Assembly (NCBI GenBank): GCA_001510575.1
Contig: LNGK01000008.1
Coordinates: forward strand, 570,340-634,339
Direction of reading: 5' to 3'
From: Knoxdaviesia capensis
Lineage: Eukaryota > Ascomycota > Sordariomycetes > Microascales > Gondwanamycetaceae
Length of the DNA stretch: 64,000 nucleotides
The position numbers and the translations under genes are program-made. How positions within the stretch are numbered: the stretch's first letter is position 1; each line of letters opens with the position of its first letter. Shown here piece after piece: positions 11,090 to 22,650 of this stretch. Under the pieces are notes generated by a model, which was not told the origin of the DNA, made no database searches, and was given only the letters and a program-made list of their open reading frames with translations.

Positions 11090-14000
11090 TCAACAAAAAA
11101 TAACGAACGACGATGAGCATCACAAAAGAAGAGAAAAGAGAGAGAAGGAAGAGAGAAGCCTGTGCGGCCAGGTGAGAGCATACATATATATCAAAAGCTG
11201 TCGTTTCTATTTCTATCTCTATCTCTATCCAGATTAGCCCAGGTCGACATCAGAGCTTCGCATGTTATCCCATGTCGAAGTAACTCAAAATATCGTAGCT
11301 CGAAGTCAATGGGCTGGCCTTTCTTCTCGTTTGAGACGCAAAAAAAGGAAATGATGGGCTGGCTTGTGTTCCCCTCCCATTTCCCAGGAGACAGCAGGTC
11401 ACTTTTGCCTTCAAGCCCATTGACACTGAGGACTTGACCCTAGACCCTAGGAAAGGGCCCGGGGGTATTCTCGCCCCTGGTCGGTTTAGACGATTTCAGT
11501 CGAGCTGGGGGGTGTTGGTGATGGGCCTGTGTTGTTTGTCGCTTTGGACTGGATGCGTGTGGTCTGAGCGGGGTGACTTGTGAGAGTTGCGTTTTCTTTG
11601 TGAAAAAGAACACATGAGAGAAACAAATGGTTGAGTAGCAACCAACGTGTCCTGATAATGGAAGTGCTGGTATAGCAGCCAGACTGGATGTCTTAACCCT
11701 AAGATGAACGGCATATCACGGCTCATTCACATAACAACAGCAGTACCACCAACATCCACGGGGAAAGCGGTTCCCAGAACAGCACTTAGCCGAACACCAT
11801 CATCAGGCCAACTCTCAAGCCTCTCGTCGACTCCAGGCCCACAAAGTTTCATCAACCTGTCGAAAAGAGCTCGCCCACCCACCGCAAAAAAGCAGTCTAC
11901 GCCCACCACCGCCTGCCTGAACGGACCCCGGCCCCAGCTTTCCTTTCAACGGGGTCAATGACTTTCTCTAGCTCTAAAAATATTTGAAATATATATATCA
12001 GACGACTGAGCTGAGACACCAATTCCTTCTCTGCTCATGCAAGTGGCTTCTTGTCGCTCTCTTGGAACAAGGCTCTCACTTCGTTGAAAATGTGCCCTGC
12101 AGGCAATGTCGCGTGTCCGGCAGACAAGCCGCCCAGAGTCGTTTACGGAGTTATGTAGCTTTGCTATGCGCGTTCCTGCATTCCAATTAATCCAACACCG
12201 CCAGTACTTTACGCGTCCCGGCGAACTTGAAAAAGCAAGGAAAGGGAAAATTCTGGCGCTTCACCGCCACCGCGGAAGACCAATTGCAGGAACGGGCGAC
12301 TGCGTTTTTTCCTTTTTCTCGGATGCACGCCGATGGAGACGCACCGGCCCAGACCACCAAAAACGCGTCCCTGCTTGGACAGTGGTGGTCAGAAACCCAG
12401 CCAGAGCTTGCATCCGCCAACCAACCTGCATGTTCCAGCCCTGCAGCAAGAGACAGGAAAGAAAGCATGCCTGTTCGGTCAACAAGAAGAGGTCTTCCAG
12501 TCAGGATGCGTGAGGAATGCTGTCCCTGAGGAATTCGTGCTCTATTCCTCCACACATACCCCTTCCTCACACGACCCCCCATCCCCCTCCGAGTCCCGAA
12601 CATCGTCACAAGGCATGTTCGTATCCCTCAACCCGTAAAGAGCATTCCTTTCTTCTTCTTCGCTTTTGCCGAAGTCACGTCAGGGGGTTGTAGCGGGCTG
12701 TTCATCTCGACTTTCCCTCGTCACTTTTTTTTGGTCTTTGGTCTTGGTGTTGTCCACGACCCCTCGTTGCAAGGCGGTCCGTGACAGCCCACCCAAAGTG
12801 CAACGTCAACATGGAAAAATGGTTTTCATCTTCGATCTATTTTCTTATTTTTTGTTTTTGCAAGTCCTCCCCTGGCTCTGCCCTGTCCGGATGCCGGTAT
12901 CACATACCTTTGGGGAAGAAGAACGCACTTCAGTAGCTAAAGAAAGTGTGCTATGTAACCCAATACAGCCTGTTTCTCAGTGAGGGCTCCTCGTTCGACT
13001 TCTCGTTCCGCGCCTAATTGGCAAAAAATAAAGATAAAAATAAAAATAAAAGTAAGAAAAGCATCAGACGCAACAGATATATCATCACATTCCAGGCCCC
13101 TGGCTCTCCGCTCTTCTCCCTTGCGTTGCGTGCTGCAACGTGGCTCTCACCTTTACCCATCAGATCCGTTCGTGTTGTGGCCAGATTCTTCTGCTTTTCA
13201 AAACGTGGCCAACGTGCAATCAATCCCTAACGTGACACGCACAGCCAGCTATCCTTTTCGATGAGTTTAGCCACGAGAGAGAGGCATCGTGTAACCGCGT
13301 CCAAAATGCCAATGGAAGTTCTAGCCCCATTGCCCATTGCCAACTGTCCCTCTCATCCCACTCTTGCTCCCACGCCTAAATTCGCGACGCATTGATTCAT
13401 TCAGTACCGCCACCAAAAAAGACCCCCTCAACGCTCTGCCTCTTCTCTCTGCTCTCTTTGTTGCGTCATGCTGCCCCTGTCCATAACACTCCCCTGATAA
13501 TTACAACCTTAAAAAAGAGAGCCGTAGCGTGGCTCTCTCTCTCTCGCTCTCTGTCCCACCCAATCTCCACTTGCGCAAGAATCCCGCTCTGGCAATTATT
13601 CCCTCCCCTCCCCTGGAAGAAAGAAAAACGGGGGGGCCTGCCACTCTGTTTCATCTTTTCTCTGGATGCCAGAATAGGTACAGCGCCCGCTTCCCAAACA
13701 CAGGCCAAGTTGGGCAGCCTGTCTCTTTAGCTAGGGCCCTGCCCTGTCCACATCCCACCGCCGTAACTGTGCGTGCTGCTCCTCACGCTGGCCGCTGGAA
13801 GAGGGGTCTCAACCACCACGCAAGAAAGAAAGAGAGAGAGAGAGAAAGAAGAAGGTGGAAAATCGCCGACTGAAGTAATGGGCGGCGGTCTCTCGGAAGT
13901 TCCTGATCGCCATCACGCACACGCCGCAGGATGTTTGGAACACCAACCCTTTTTCCGTGATCGGCGGCGAGGTTCACGCACGTCAGGCCGCTCTGCATAC

Positions 14001-14174
14001 ACCAGGTGGCAGTCGTAACCCGGTGGCCCAGAAGATGTGAACGTGTTCTCGTCGTAGTTGGAAGAGCCTCGTGAAGGTGGTGTGGATGAAAAGGGGAGAA
14101 GAGTCTTCTTGGCTGTGTTTCACAACCGCCTACTAAAAAGATAAGATATATTGAGCCCCGTCACCACAAAGGAC

Positions 14175-14188
14175 AACCCTAACCCTAG
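14175..14188. repeat. Two-unit telomere-type repeat (AACCCTAACCCTAG)
   Basis: The sequence shows nearly two perfect units of the TTAGGG-type telomere repeat, in an intergenic region 72 bp from a 30-A run. Confidence 0.8.
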
Positions 14189-14259
14189 CACACCAGATCC
14201 TTCGTGCACGCAATCTCGTTCCAGCTTTGACAATGCGTCCGAGAGTTCGTAATTGTCTG

Positions 14260-14289
<30 letters not shown>
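14260..14289. repeat. Uninterrupted run of 30 A
   Basis: The longest homopolymer I noticed in the window. It is intergenic and followed by a purine-rich segment. Confidence 0.9.
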
Positions 14290-14294
<5 letters not shown>

Positions 14295-15493
14295 TAGAGA
14301 CAGAAACAAAGACACTCCTCGGCACTTCGCCCGCCGTCCCTTCCCCCCCCTTTTGGGGTCGGACCGCCTCTACAACCTTTTCGTTGTCCACAAGTCCCGA
14401 TCGGTGGTGGTGTGTCTGTGTGGCACACCCACACACATCTGCGAGCGAACCCCAACCCTCTCTCCTCCCCATCTCGGTATTACTGGAAGACCCCCCCAAA
14501 AGGGCCATCACCACAGAACACCACCACCGCCGCCACGGCTTCTATTTCCTTCCACAAATCCCGCCGATCGTCCCGCATATCCCATCCCTCTCGACACACC
14601 CTGATGTCTAATCAGACAGAGGCTCACATCCATCCCTCCACTGCTGGACTGTACTGTACACTTGTCGGTGAACCGACGACCGGTTTTCAACTAACCATAG
14701 CAACCCAGCGGGACAAACACATCTTTGTATTCTTGCTTCCGAGTAGTCTCGCCCCTATCCGAAGGAGAAACATCTGACAAGCCCCCCTCTCCAGTCAACC
14801 TCAATGCCTTAGTGTTGACCGTTAGCAGTTTATGCAGCCCGGAGGGGAAGGGATCACAGATAACATCTTATATTCACAGGATATACATCTGGGACTGGGC
14901 CAAACACTCGGAAAACGTATCCGGATACACTCACTACCACACAACGACCAATACCACACTTCAAGTTAACACTCAGACACAACTTGCATTCTCCGATATT
15001 CCCCCTGTTGTCCATCGGCATTTGGTGTTTGAAAATTTGAAGGTCGGGCCATAGACAGACAGGGCGGTAGAACAGCATGGAACAGATGAAGTTGAAAGGA
15101 AAAAACCCGCACTGGAACAAAGATATGATCGCTCACCCATGACCTTCCATCCCCCTTTGATAAGACAATCAACCCCCCCCCTTTTCACCTAAACAGAATG
15201 GAACCAGTGGAAATGAAATACAGACTGAACAAGCACCAGAAACATTAGGAACAAGATGAAAAAAAGCACACCGTAGAAATAACTGAAAGAAAAAGTACCC
15301 ATGAACTTCATTTTCGACGTGGGATTAGGGAAGAAGCCCCCATAAACAAAGCCGCTCCGTAACGATGCCAAAGAAAGAATGAATAAAACCACTTGCGGTC
15401 TCGTACTCCTCCGTGTCAACCGGAAAACAAACCCCCCAGGCCAACACACTAAGCCCAGAAACCCGGCCCGGCTTGGGTCAAACAGGCGGCGGT

Positions 15494-17773
15494 TTACCGC
15501 ATCTGCGAAGGCGGCGGCGGGAGCTTGGCCGGGATGCTATCATCCCCTGAGCTATCGTCGCTATCTGAGTCGTCGTCCGACACTACAATCGGCGCCGCCG
15601 GCTTGGAGATCGCCCGCGCCGGCGTCGGAAGGGGCGTCGTCCGCTGGCGCTCACGTGCCTCTTCCGACGAGGCCATCGCGCGGCCGCGCGAGTCATCGTA
15701 TGAGCGCCGCAGTTTCTTGTCGGCATGCAGCGCCGACTCCGCCGATCCGCTCGAGAGGTCGAGGTAGATCTGCGGCTTGCGTGCCGCCGGCTGGCCCAAG
15801 GCCTGCGCGCGCGTCTGCGGCTGTTGCTGCGGAGCCGAGGCTGACGGCGCGGGCTGCGAGGACGCCTGGGCGGCTGCGCGGGTGAGCGGGGACGGGGTGA
15901 CAGGGGTAGCGGCGGCGGTGGGGAGAATCTGGGCTGGCGATGCATGGTTCGGCGCGGGCGACATTTCTTGGGCCGCCGACGCGCGGTTGCGGGCCCGCAG
16001 ACGCACGCCGAACGACTTGCGCAGGTTGGACTGCTTGGTGGCGTAGCGGTTGCGCAGGTTGAACATCTCGCGCTCGCGGGCCGCGCCGGTAAGGTGGCCC
16101 GCCGCCGCAACCTGCTCTTCGTACTTGATCCTGGCCGTTTCCATCCGCTGCACAAGCATCGCCTTGCTGGCGAGCGACAGGTGGCTGTAGGCTTCACCGT
16201 GGACGTAGGTCGGGAGCGGCGTGTTCGGCGCTTGACCTGAATTGCCGCCCTCCTCCCGCTTGATCGTCGATGTGGTTGCCTGAACGGCGGGCTGTGGCTG
16301 TGGCTGTGGCTGGGGAGGGACCGTGTTGGTTGTGGCCTTAACCACAGAAACAGGCGTGGCCACAATGAGTCCCATCTGTGCATTGACGACTTGGGCCTTT
16401 TGCGTTCCAACCTCCCGAAGCGTGTGCGGGGATACGCCCGACACGTCCGGCCCACCACACACTTTCTGGTTCAAATGGTACATATATCCGGTCTCGGTGT
16501 AAAATCCCTGGCCACAAAAGCGACAAGCCATAACAAATCCCGGAAACCCTCTAGCCGGGGTCGTGCAGGCGTTACTTGTGGTGTGCTAATTTCACCAGGA
16601 GAAGATATTAGTGACAGCCCACACAGTATTTCTTGAACGTGGAGATAGGACGTACCCGGTCAAAGTAAGATTCTTTGGAAAACGAGGTGTTGCAGAGGCT
16701 GCACACTTTGACAACCGGAGCGGAATTGCTGATGAGCTGCTCCAGCGGGGTCATAGGAGGCGGCGGAGGCGGCGGGGCTGCCGGGGCTGCAGGTGCCGGG
16801 GCCGCAGGTGCCGGGGCCGCAGGTGGCTGAGACGCGCCAGCGGGTTCAAGCCCCGCCTCGGTGATATCTCTAGCATCGTAGCCTAGACGCTCCGTCCGCG
16901 CAAGCATGTTGATCAGGGTCTTAGCGTCAATGGTGGCCAGGCGCTGCTCAAGAGCACTGTCGGAAATGGTGGCCGCGGGCGGAGTGTACTTCGAAACGAG
17001 TCTCGCCAGCTCGGCCGGGATTTTCTCGGAAGCCACGTCTAGCAAACACTGCAAGGTCGAGGCGATCTGTGCCTCCCCAAGCCGCAGCAGAGCCGGCTTC
17101 AGATTGTCCAAATCCATGGTAGAAAACAGAGCAACAAGCTGTCGCAGTCAGTCAGGACGATGATGGGTTAGTACAAGATAGAACATAAAACGAGTCATCT
17201 GCGGGGAGACTCGAGGAGGAGAGCTTATGATTTGAAGATATGCACAGTGAAGAGCCGAAAGAGAAGGGACAGTCAACATACCGCAAACGACTGATGATAG
17301 GGACTGCCCGCTATGCTGGATCTCCAAGTCTCGCGGATAGCACGACGGACGATCTTTTGGGGCCGATTGACAAGAACATTCATCACTTCCTCGATAGCGA
17401 TGATGGTGTTAGCATCTGGGATCGAGGGATGGCCAGGACGAATCGGCGATGCGAACCCGGAGCCGACATCCAGAAACACGAAGTTGGAGGGAGAATTCTG
17501 GGCTGGCGGGGGTTGACTGGGAGCGGCTCCGCGCGGCGAGGCCGTGTGGCTAGACAAACGGGGCGAGTTGTAGGTGGGGAAGACCGGGGTTCCGTTGACG
17601 TAGGCGGGGGAAGGGATCTGATTAGTGGAAATGGGGGCTGGCATCGGTCTGTTGGTAGAAGGATATCCGGCCACCGCGTCCGGGCCTGGAGTTGAGATGC
17701 CGAGGCCGGTTCTGGATCCGGCTCCCGGCACCCCGTTTGGGGCTTGCGGGCGGGATGAGGGTATAGCTGTCAT
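15494..17773 (-). CDS. Protein with two C2HC zinc fingers (probable DNA- or protein-binding factor)
   Basis: Three exons, 17773-17282, 17138-16656 and 16585-15494, encode 688 residues. Both introns (17281-17139 and 16655-16586) are GT-AG and phase 0. The N-terminal third is Ser/Pro-rich, then two helical blocks (about 137-165 and 169-245; for example IIAIEEVMNVLVNRPQKIVRRAI and LEQRLATIDAKTLINMLART), then an Ala/Pro repeat. Intron removal creates the first finger, C310-x2-C313-x12-H326-x5-C332. The second is C346-x2-C349-x12-H362-x5-C368. The identical spacing is strong internal support for this splice. After the fingers come a basic helix (NLRNRYATKQSNLRKSFGVRLRA split over about 475-500) and an acidic Ser/Asp-rich region with SDDDSDSDDSSGDDS near the C terminus. 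I recall related fungal C2H2-type finger proteins, but the target is unknown. Confidence 0.82.
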
Positions 17774-19780
17774 TGGGAATGATGATGATGGCGATTGAGG
17801 AGGGGGAGATACTGGTGTCTCTCTTCTATATGCGCACAACTTATCTGGTTGGGGAGAATCCCCCGGCACATACAGAAGAAAGCACTAGCAAGTGGGAGAA
17901 GAATGCTGGAGGTGTTTGCATCCGCTCCAGCAGGAGGAGGAGGAAGAAGAAGAAAAAGCCAAGATAAAGACGATAGGGTTCACAGTAAATAGACACAACT
18001 ACATAGGGCATGGAATATTAGCAAACGAGACCTGTTACGAGGCTATCTAAATATTTTCACACTGAAGCCTGCTTGTTGAGAGCAATTATCATGATAAACA
18101 AACGGAGGCAAGACAATGTACCAGGACACATACCTAAGTGGAACTACTCCAGGAGAAACAAGGCAAAATCGTCTAGGTTCCTTAGGAAATAGTAATGTGA
18201 AGATTTATCTTCACAAAGAGGACAAGGAAGAATTCTTTTTATCTTTTCCCTCGTCTAGAGTTCTAAGCTCGACTTAATACTTCAGCCGGGTTAGCAATTA
18301 AGAACAATCTTAACCTCTCCAGATACTTTCAAAAGGGAAAAAAAAAAAGGCGATAGGAAATCCAGGCATAAAGTGCAAAGAGGAAATTATCTAGACACGA
18401 GAAACTCACACTCGGATTAAAGAAAAAACAAACAGGACCTCTCTTCTGCACTTATGAAGTTATCAGGTCTCGTTGAAATGTAACTTCCTAAATAGCAGCT
18501 AGTATGCAAGTTGCGACTACACTATACCAACAGAAAAACGCGTGTAGCATAAATTAGACGCGACTCAAGACTTTGTGTTGAAAAGTGATTTAGCAGGGAC
18601 AGGAAAAAAGGAAAGAAAGGATAGCAGGTGGAAGAGGAATTTTATCGACTTAGCAAGGATATAAGGGGCTGGGGCGGCTTCTTATATAAGTCTAGGGAAT
18701 AGATAGAAATTAATAGATTACCCGTTTAGATAATATAATTATTAGCGCCCCCTAGTTTCTTAGGCCCCCACTTAGTCTTTTATAACGCGTTTTAATTAGC
18801 TTATAGATAGGCACTTATCTCTATATTAATTTCTATTACGTTTTATATAATATAGAATTAGTTTTCTCTCGTATTATATAATCCTTTAAAACGGCTATTA
18901 AAAAAGGAATATACTATATATATATAGGATTATTAACTAGATACTTATAGTAATTTATATAATCTATAAGACCTATAAGACCTAGAAGACCGATAAGACT
19001 TTTAAGTACTTATATACTAGTATATATAAAGCTTTATATAATATATTTTTATAATATTTTATAGTTCTTAAGTAATAGTTATAGCTTTAGGCTCCTATAA
19101 GACTTTAGACTCCTTATATACTCTGTCGTTATAGAAGCCTCACCTATGTCGGGGTGATTATCCGGGATAGTGTGGATGGAGCCTCAAGTCCGGACATGAT
19201 GGGCCACTGGATCGGGATCGCCAACACACATCTCCAGCCAGATGAGTTTTCAGAGCGACAGTGTAATATCTACTCCGCAAACGAAGAGAATTCAATTCCA
19301 CTGTGGCTGGTTGTGTTTTCCCTGTTTCCTGTTCATTTCTCCGTTTATTGGTGGTTGCACGAAAAGCTACGTACGAGAAACCTCCTCACACAAGAAAACG
19401 ACACGACAACATAGAAATGGAATTGAAAACGAAGTAACCGGTCAAAATTTGAAATTCAAGCTCATGGAGGAACTACATTGGCTATATAACAGAATTAAAG
19501 CTTCAAAAATAATCCCCACTGACAAGAAGAAAGCCAAGTGAGGAACAGTGTGTGAGGCGCTTTGGTGAGTTGCAATGAACATTTTGAGAATCCGGGTAAC
19601 AAAAAGAAAGAAAAAAAGCCTTGACAGGAAACCAGACGATATATCATGAGAAGAAAACGGAAGGAAGCTCATTCAACGAAAATGGTAGAAAGGGGGAAAA
19701 AGACACAGCGGGAAAGTGGTTACAAGAAGAGAACCGCAGAAGACAAGAGGAGTGAACAAGTAGGGCCAACAAAACCCGAC
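17774..19780. other. Intergenic region containing an AT island
   Basis: The first part is the promoter side of the zinc-finger gene. From about 17980 the DNA becomes increasingly AT-rich, ending in the near-pure AT island at 18690-19140. Normal composition returns at 19142 and continues to the annexin 3' end. No gene is supportable. Confidence 0.6.
18690..19140. repeat. AT island with RIP-type dinucleotide signature (probable dead transposon remnant)
   Basis: By hand count, 18721-19140 (420 bp) holds about 92 TpA but only two CpA and one TpG. Near absence of CpA/TpG with excess TpA is the product of repeat-induced point mutation, which converts CpA to TpA in duplicated DNA of filamentous ascomycetes. 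The segment includes a degenerate short tandem array (CTATAAGAC-like units at about 18964-19000). No open frame survives, so the parent element cannot be named. Composition changes sharply on the right side at about 19140. Confidence 0.75.
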
Positions 19781-21267
19781 TTAGATGCGCTCGCCAATAC
19801 ACGAAAGCAACAACCGCTCCAGATCACCACTGGTCTCCCCCTTGATACGGCTGCCCAGTTCGCGGCCATAGCGCCGCCGGTACGCCGCGCGCACGGCCTC
19901 CATGAACTGCGCGTTCCAGTGGGCGCGCACCACGCGGCTGGCCAGATGCTTCTCGGCGGTGCCCATCCCGGCCATGGCGGCCTCGATGCGCTGGGCGGCG
20001 GCGTCGGCCTTGTCGTGGGCGTTGCGCAGCTGGAAGACAAGGGCGTCTTCGAGGTGGCCGGAGAATTCCTGGAGAGAGGGAACGAGAGAATGTTAGTCTC
20101 GAGGTTGTAGGGTGATGGGTGGTGGGGGAGAACGGAGTCCGGGGAAAAAAATACCTTCTTGATCACTTTCTCAAGGTCCTGGCTGTACCGTTGGCGGTAC
20201 AACTGCGAAATAGCACGAATCTGGCTGTCGTTGCGGGTCAGCAGGATGCTGCTCACCACCACCTCGTCAGTACCGACCCGGCCCTCAGTGGCCTTGTACA
20301 GTTCCAAAGTGTCCGACTCGATCTGCTGCTGGATGACGGGCGCGGCATCCTCGGCGCGGTTTCCGCCGACCGCGATCAGGAAGTGGCGCTCAGTCTTGCC
20401 GGACAGGTCGCTGCGCAGGTCGTTTTCCAGGCTCTGCCGGAACGTGTTCAGGTAGGTGGCGCGGATGGCCTGCATGTCGGCGTTCGACCGGCCCATCAGC
20501 ACATCGGTCAGCACGGCCTCGTCGGTGCCGCCGCCCTTCATGGCCTTGTACAGTTCGTAGGCGTCCTGGAGCAGCGGCCCGCGCAGAATCGCCAGCAGGC
20601 CCCATTCCAGGTCGCCACTGGTCTCCTTCTCGACGTCGCGGAGCAGGTCGCGCGAGTGCACCTGCTGGTACGTCGACTTGAGCGCCGCGATCTGCAGCGG
20701 GTCCTTGTCGCTCAGCGCGCGGATCAGCGCCTTCTCGTCCGTGCCGAAGCCCTTCATTGCCGCGCGGCAGGCGTCAGCGGTCGGCCGCGCATCCCACTGG
20801 ATGATCTGAGGGGCTCCGTAGCCAATAGACGGGGGGGTGGCAGGAACGGGGGGGTAGCCGGGAGGAACGCCGGGAGGCGCGCCGTAGGCCTGCTGCGGAG
20901 GCTGGCCGTACGGCGGGGCGCCGTACTGTTGTTGGGAGGGAGGAGGGCCCGGGGGCGGGGCGCCGTATTGCTGCTGGGTGGGTGGGGGGTAGTAGCCGCC
21001 AGCGGGGGGCTGACCCTGAGGGGGGTATTGTCCGGACGGAGGATACTGGCCAGGGTATTGCTGACCGGGAGGAGGGTACTGGGGGGCGCCGTACTGACCC
21101 TGCGGAGGGTATTGCTGCTGCTGCTGGGGCCATTGGCCCTGGGCGGGAGGAGGATACTGGCCGTACTGTTGCTGATGCGGTGGTTGGCCATAATGCTGAG
21201 CAGGGGGCTGGCCGTACTGCTGTTGCGGCGGTTGGCCGTAGCCTTGGTAAGGAGGCTGATAAGACAT
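19781..21267 (-). CDS. Annexin with long Pro/Gln/Tyr/Gly N-terminal tail
   Basis: Exons 21267-20155 and 20068-19781, joined across intron 20154-20069 (phase 0), encode 466 residues. Residues 1 to about 155 are a degenerate repeat of Gln-Tyr-Gly-Gln-Pro-Pro type. The annexin core follows with four repeats, each showing the G-x-GT calcium-loop signature or a variant: MKGFGTDEKAL (171), MKGGGTDEAVL, EGRVGTDEVVV and MAGMGTAEKHL. Each repeat also carries the usual hydrophobic helices. Annexins bind acidic phospholipids in a calcium-dependent way and act in membrane traffic and repair. This architecture matches the filamentous-fungal annexin group (annexin XIV type). The calcium ligand acidic residues about 40 positions after each loop look at least partly kept (for example SGDLEWG and SGDLERL after repeats 1 and 4). 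A leader intron is likely upstream (see 21311-21497). Confidence 0.95.
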
Positions 21268-21310
21268 CAGAAGTTGAGGTTATAGATGGGATAGAATGGA
21301 ATTGATGAAG

Positions 21311-21497
21311 CTGTGTATGCTAAACGAAGGTTAGAGACGAGCGGCGATAGAAAGGGGAGGAAGTTTTGCAGAAAGGTAACACTAGAAAATCACCAGACAG
21401 AAGCAGAATGCGGGGTTCCTTAAATACTGGGACCACCACAGGCCAAGCACTTGTGTTCAGGGGAAGTGTCGACTTAAGAGACAAACAGCCAACTCAC
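21311..21497 (-). other. Probable 5'-leader intron of the annexin gene
   Basis: On the annexin strand a GTGAGT donor at 21497 is followed by a branch-like CTAAC about 20 nt before a CACAG acceptor ending at 21311. That is 44 nt upstream of the ATG. The span is 187 nt. It fits the TATA element at 21746, which otherwise sits too far (about 480 nt) from the start codon. Confidence 0.45.
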
Positions 21498-21745
21498 GCT
21501 TAGTCAAGATCGATAAAATCCGGCGATCTTGTGATGTTAGTTCGTCGACGCTTTTGATCTGGGAAGGGGAAATAGGAGAGATCGAGAAGGAACGAAAGGT
21601 AATGCTCGGTTCTGGAATTCCAAGGAATGAAGGATTGTCTCGATGGAGATGGACCGATATAACACGAAACAAAAAAGCCAAAAAAAAAAGCCAAAAAAAA
21701 AAAAGACACAAAAACAACTTCAAAAATTCTTGACAGGAAGGCCGG

Positions 21746-21754
21746 ATTTATATA
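21746..21754 (-). promoter_or_regulatory. TATA box (TATATAAAT), probably of the annexin gene
   Basis: A canonical TATATAAAT on the minus strand, about 250 nt upstream of the proposed leader-intron donor. A second TATTTAA lies near 21420-21426 and could serve a shorter transcript. Confidence 0.4.
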
Positions 21755-22530
21755 GCTGATTTGGAGCTGTCCCGAGGACCCGTAAGCAACCTGCATTCAA
21801 GCCAAGTCACTCTTTCGTGATGTCAATTGCCTGGAGCAGTGAACCATGACCCCACCACTGGTTGGCAGGCAACCTTTTGTTCCTCGTACAGGCGGGAGGC
21901 CAACACCACCGCAGCTTGTTTCTGCACAGCCCTAAATGGACATGTGGCGGCGGGGATACGTCGCCTTCGCTTCTGGCGGCGGTTTAGGTCTTTGGAGTGC
22001 GAGTGGATGTATCGGCTAGGAAGGTCGATCGATGTTTCTAGGTGGTGACCAGTGGATTTAGTGGGGTGGTTAGCAGAGGCCTCCTCTTTAAAATCATGGC
22101 TATGCTTGACTGACCAGCCGCCATTTGAATTGTCGGATTGTTGGAGATCACCAGAGCATTTCTGAGGTGTGGCGTCCAGGTCATCGGGGAGGCTTGGCGT
22201 GCTCCGTTGCGATAGGGAAGTGGACGGCATGGTGGCGGCACTGGGAGAAGAAGCTGTGTATGTTGTCGTTTGATTGACATCATAAATTGCGTTTGGGACT
22301 GTGGTGGTTGGTTGCCTGAGGATCTTTTGACGATATCGAGAGAACGGTAATCTGGGCCCATGGTGGTGCCTTGGATGCCTCTGGAATGGAGTGGGGAGAA
22401 GCAAGAGGGCACTCGGGGGAATCTGAAGAGGGGTCTGTCCGAGATATTAGTGCAACCGTGGTTGTTGTTAATAGGTGATAATCTTGGAGATTTCTTCGGA
22501 TCTGGAGATTAAAGAAGAATCGAGAGTGCA

Positions 22531-22558
22531 TTAGGGTTAAGGGTCGATTCAACCCTAA
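22531..22558. repeat. Inverted pair of telomere-type words
   Basis: TTAGGGTTAAGGG on the plus strand is followed 7 bp later by AACCCTAA. The two arms can base-pair over TTAGGGTT/AACCCTAA. The element is 93 bp upstream of the small frame starting at 22651. Confidence 0.7.
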
Positions 22559-22650
22559 AGTTACTGAATAATACAAGAAAATTACACTGAAACGATTTTT
22601 CACACACCAGAAGTGAGTGCTGTCGGTATTCAATCCACCTCACGGTCAAA

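Larger units (their letters stand above)
9666..15493. other. 5.8-kb intergenic region
   Basis: No frame here shows recognisable domains or splice-supported continuity. Contents are TTTAGGGTT 18 bp upstream of the start codon of the gene at 9665, an AACCCTAA word near 11695, two long A tracts (11065-11089 and 14260-14289), a tandem telomere-type repeat at 14175, and many pyrimidine or purine runs. The right end is the 3' flank of the zinc-finger gene. Confidence 0.5.

Noticed and set aside
16840..16870. tRNA B-box-like GGTTCAAGCCCCGC
   Set aside because: It lies in the coding exon of the zinc-finger protein, with no A box or acceptor-stem complement at tRNA distance.
17774..17869. Extension of the zinc-finger protein to 17869
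   Set aside because: The extended frame starts with GTG. The first ATG is at 17773 and gives a sensible N terminus.
20119..21285. 388-codon open frame antisense to annexin
   Set aside because: It is explained by the repetitive Pro/Gln/Gly codons of the annexin tail read backwards. The sense strand has full annexin repeats.
21823..22404. 193-codon minus-strand frame
   Set aside because: It opens with TTG. The first real ATG leaves about 136 residues with no domain, and low-complexity content and lack of start context make it unconvincing.
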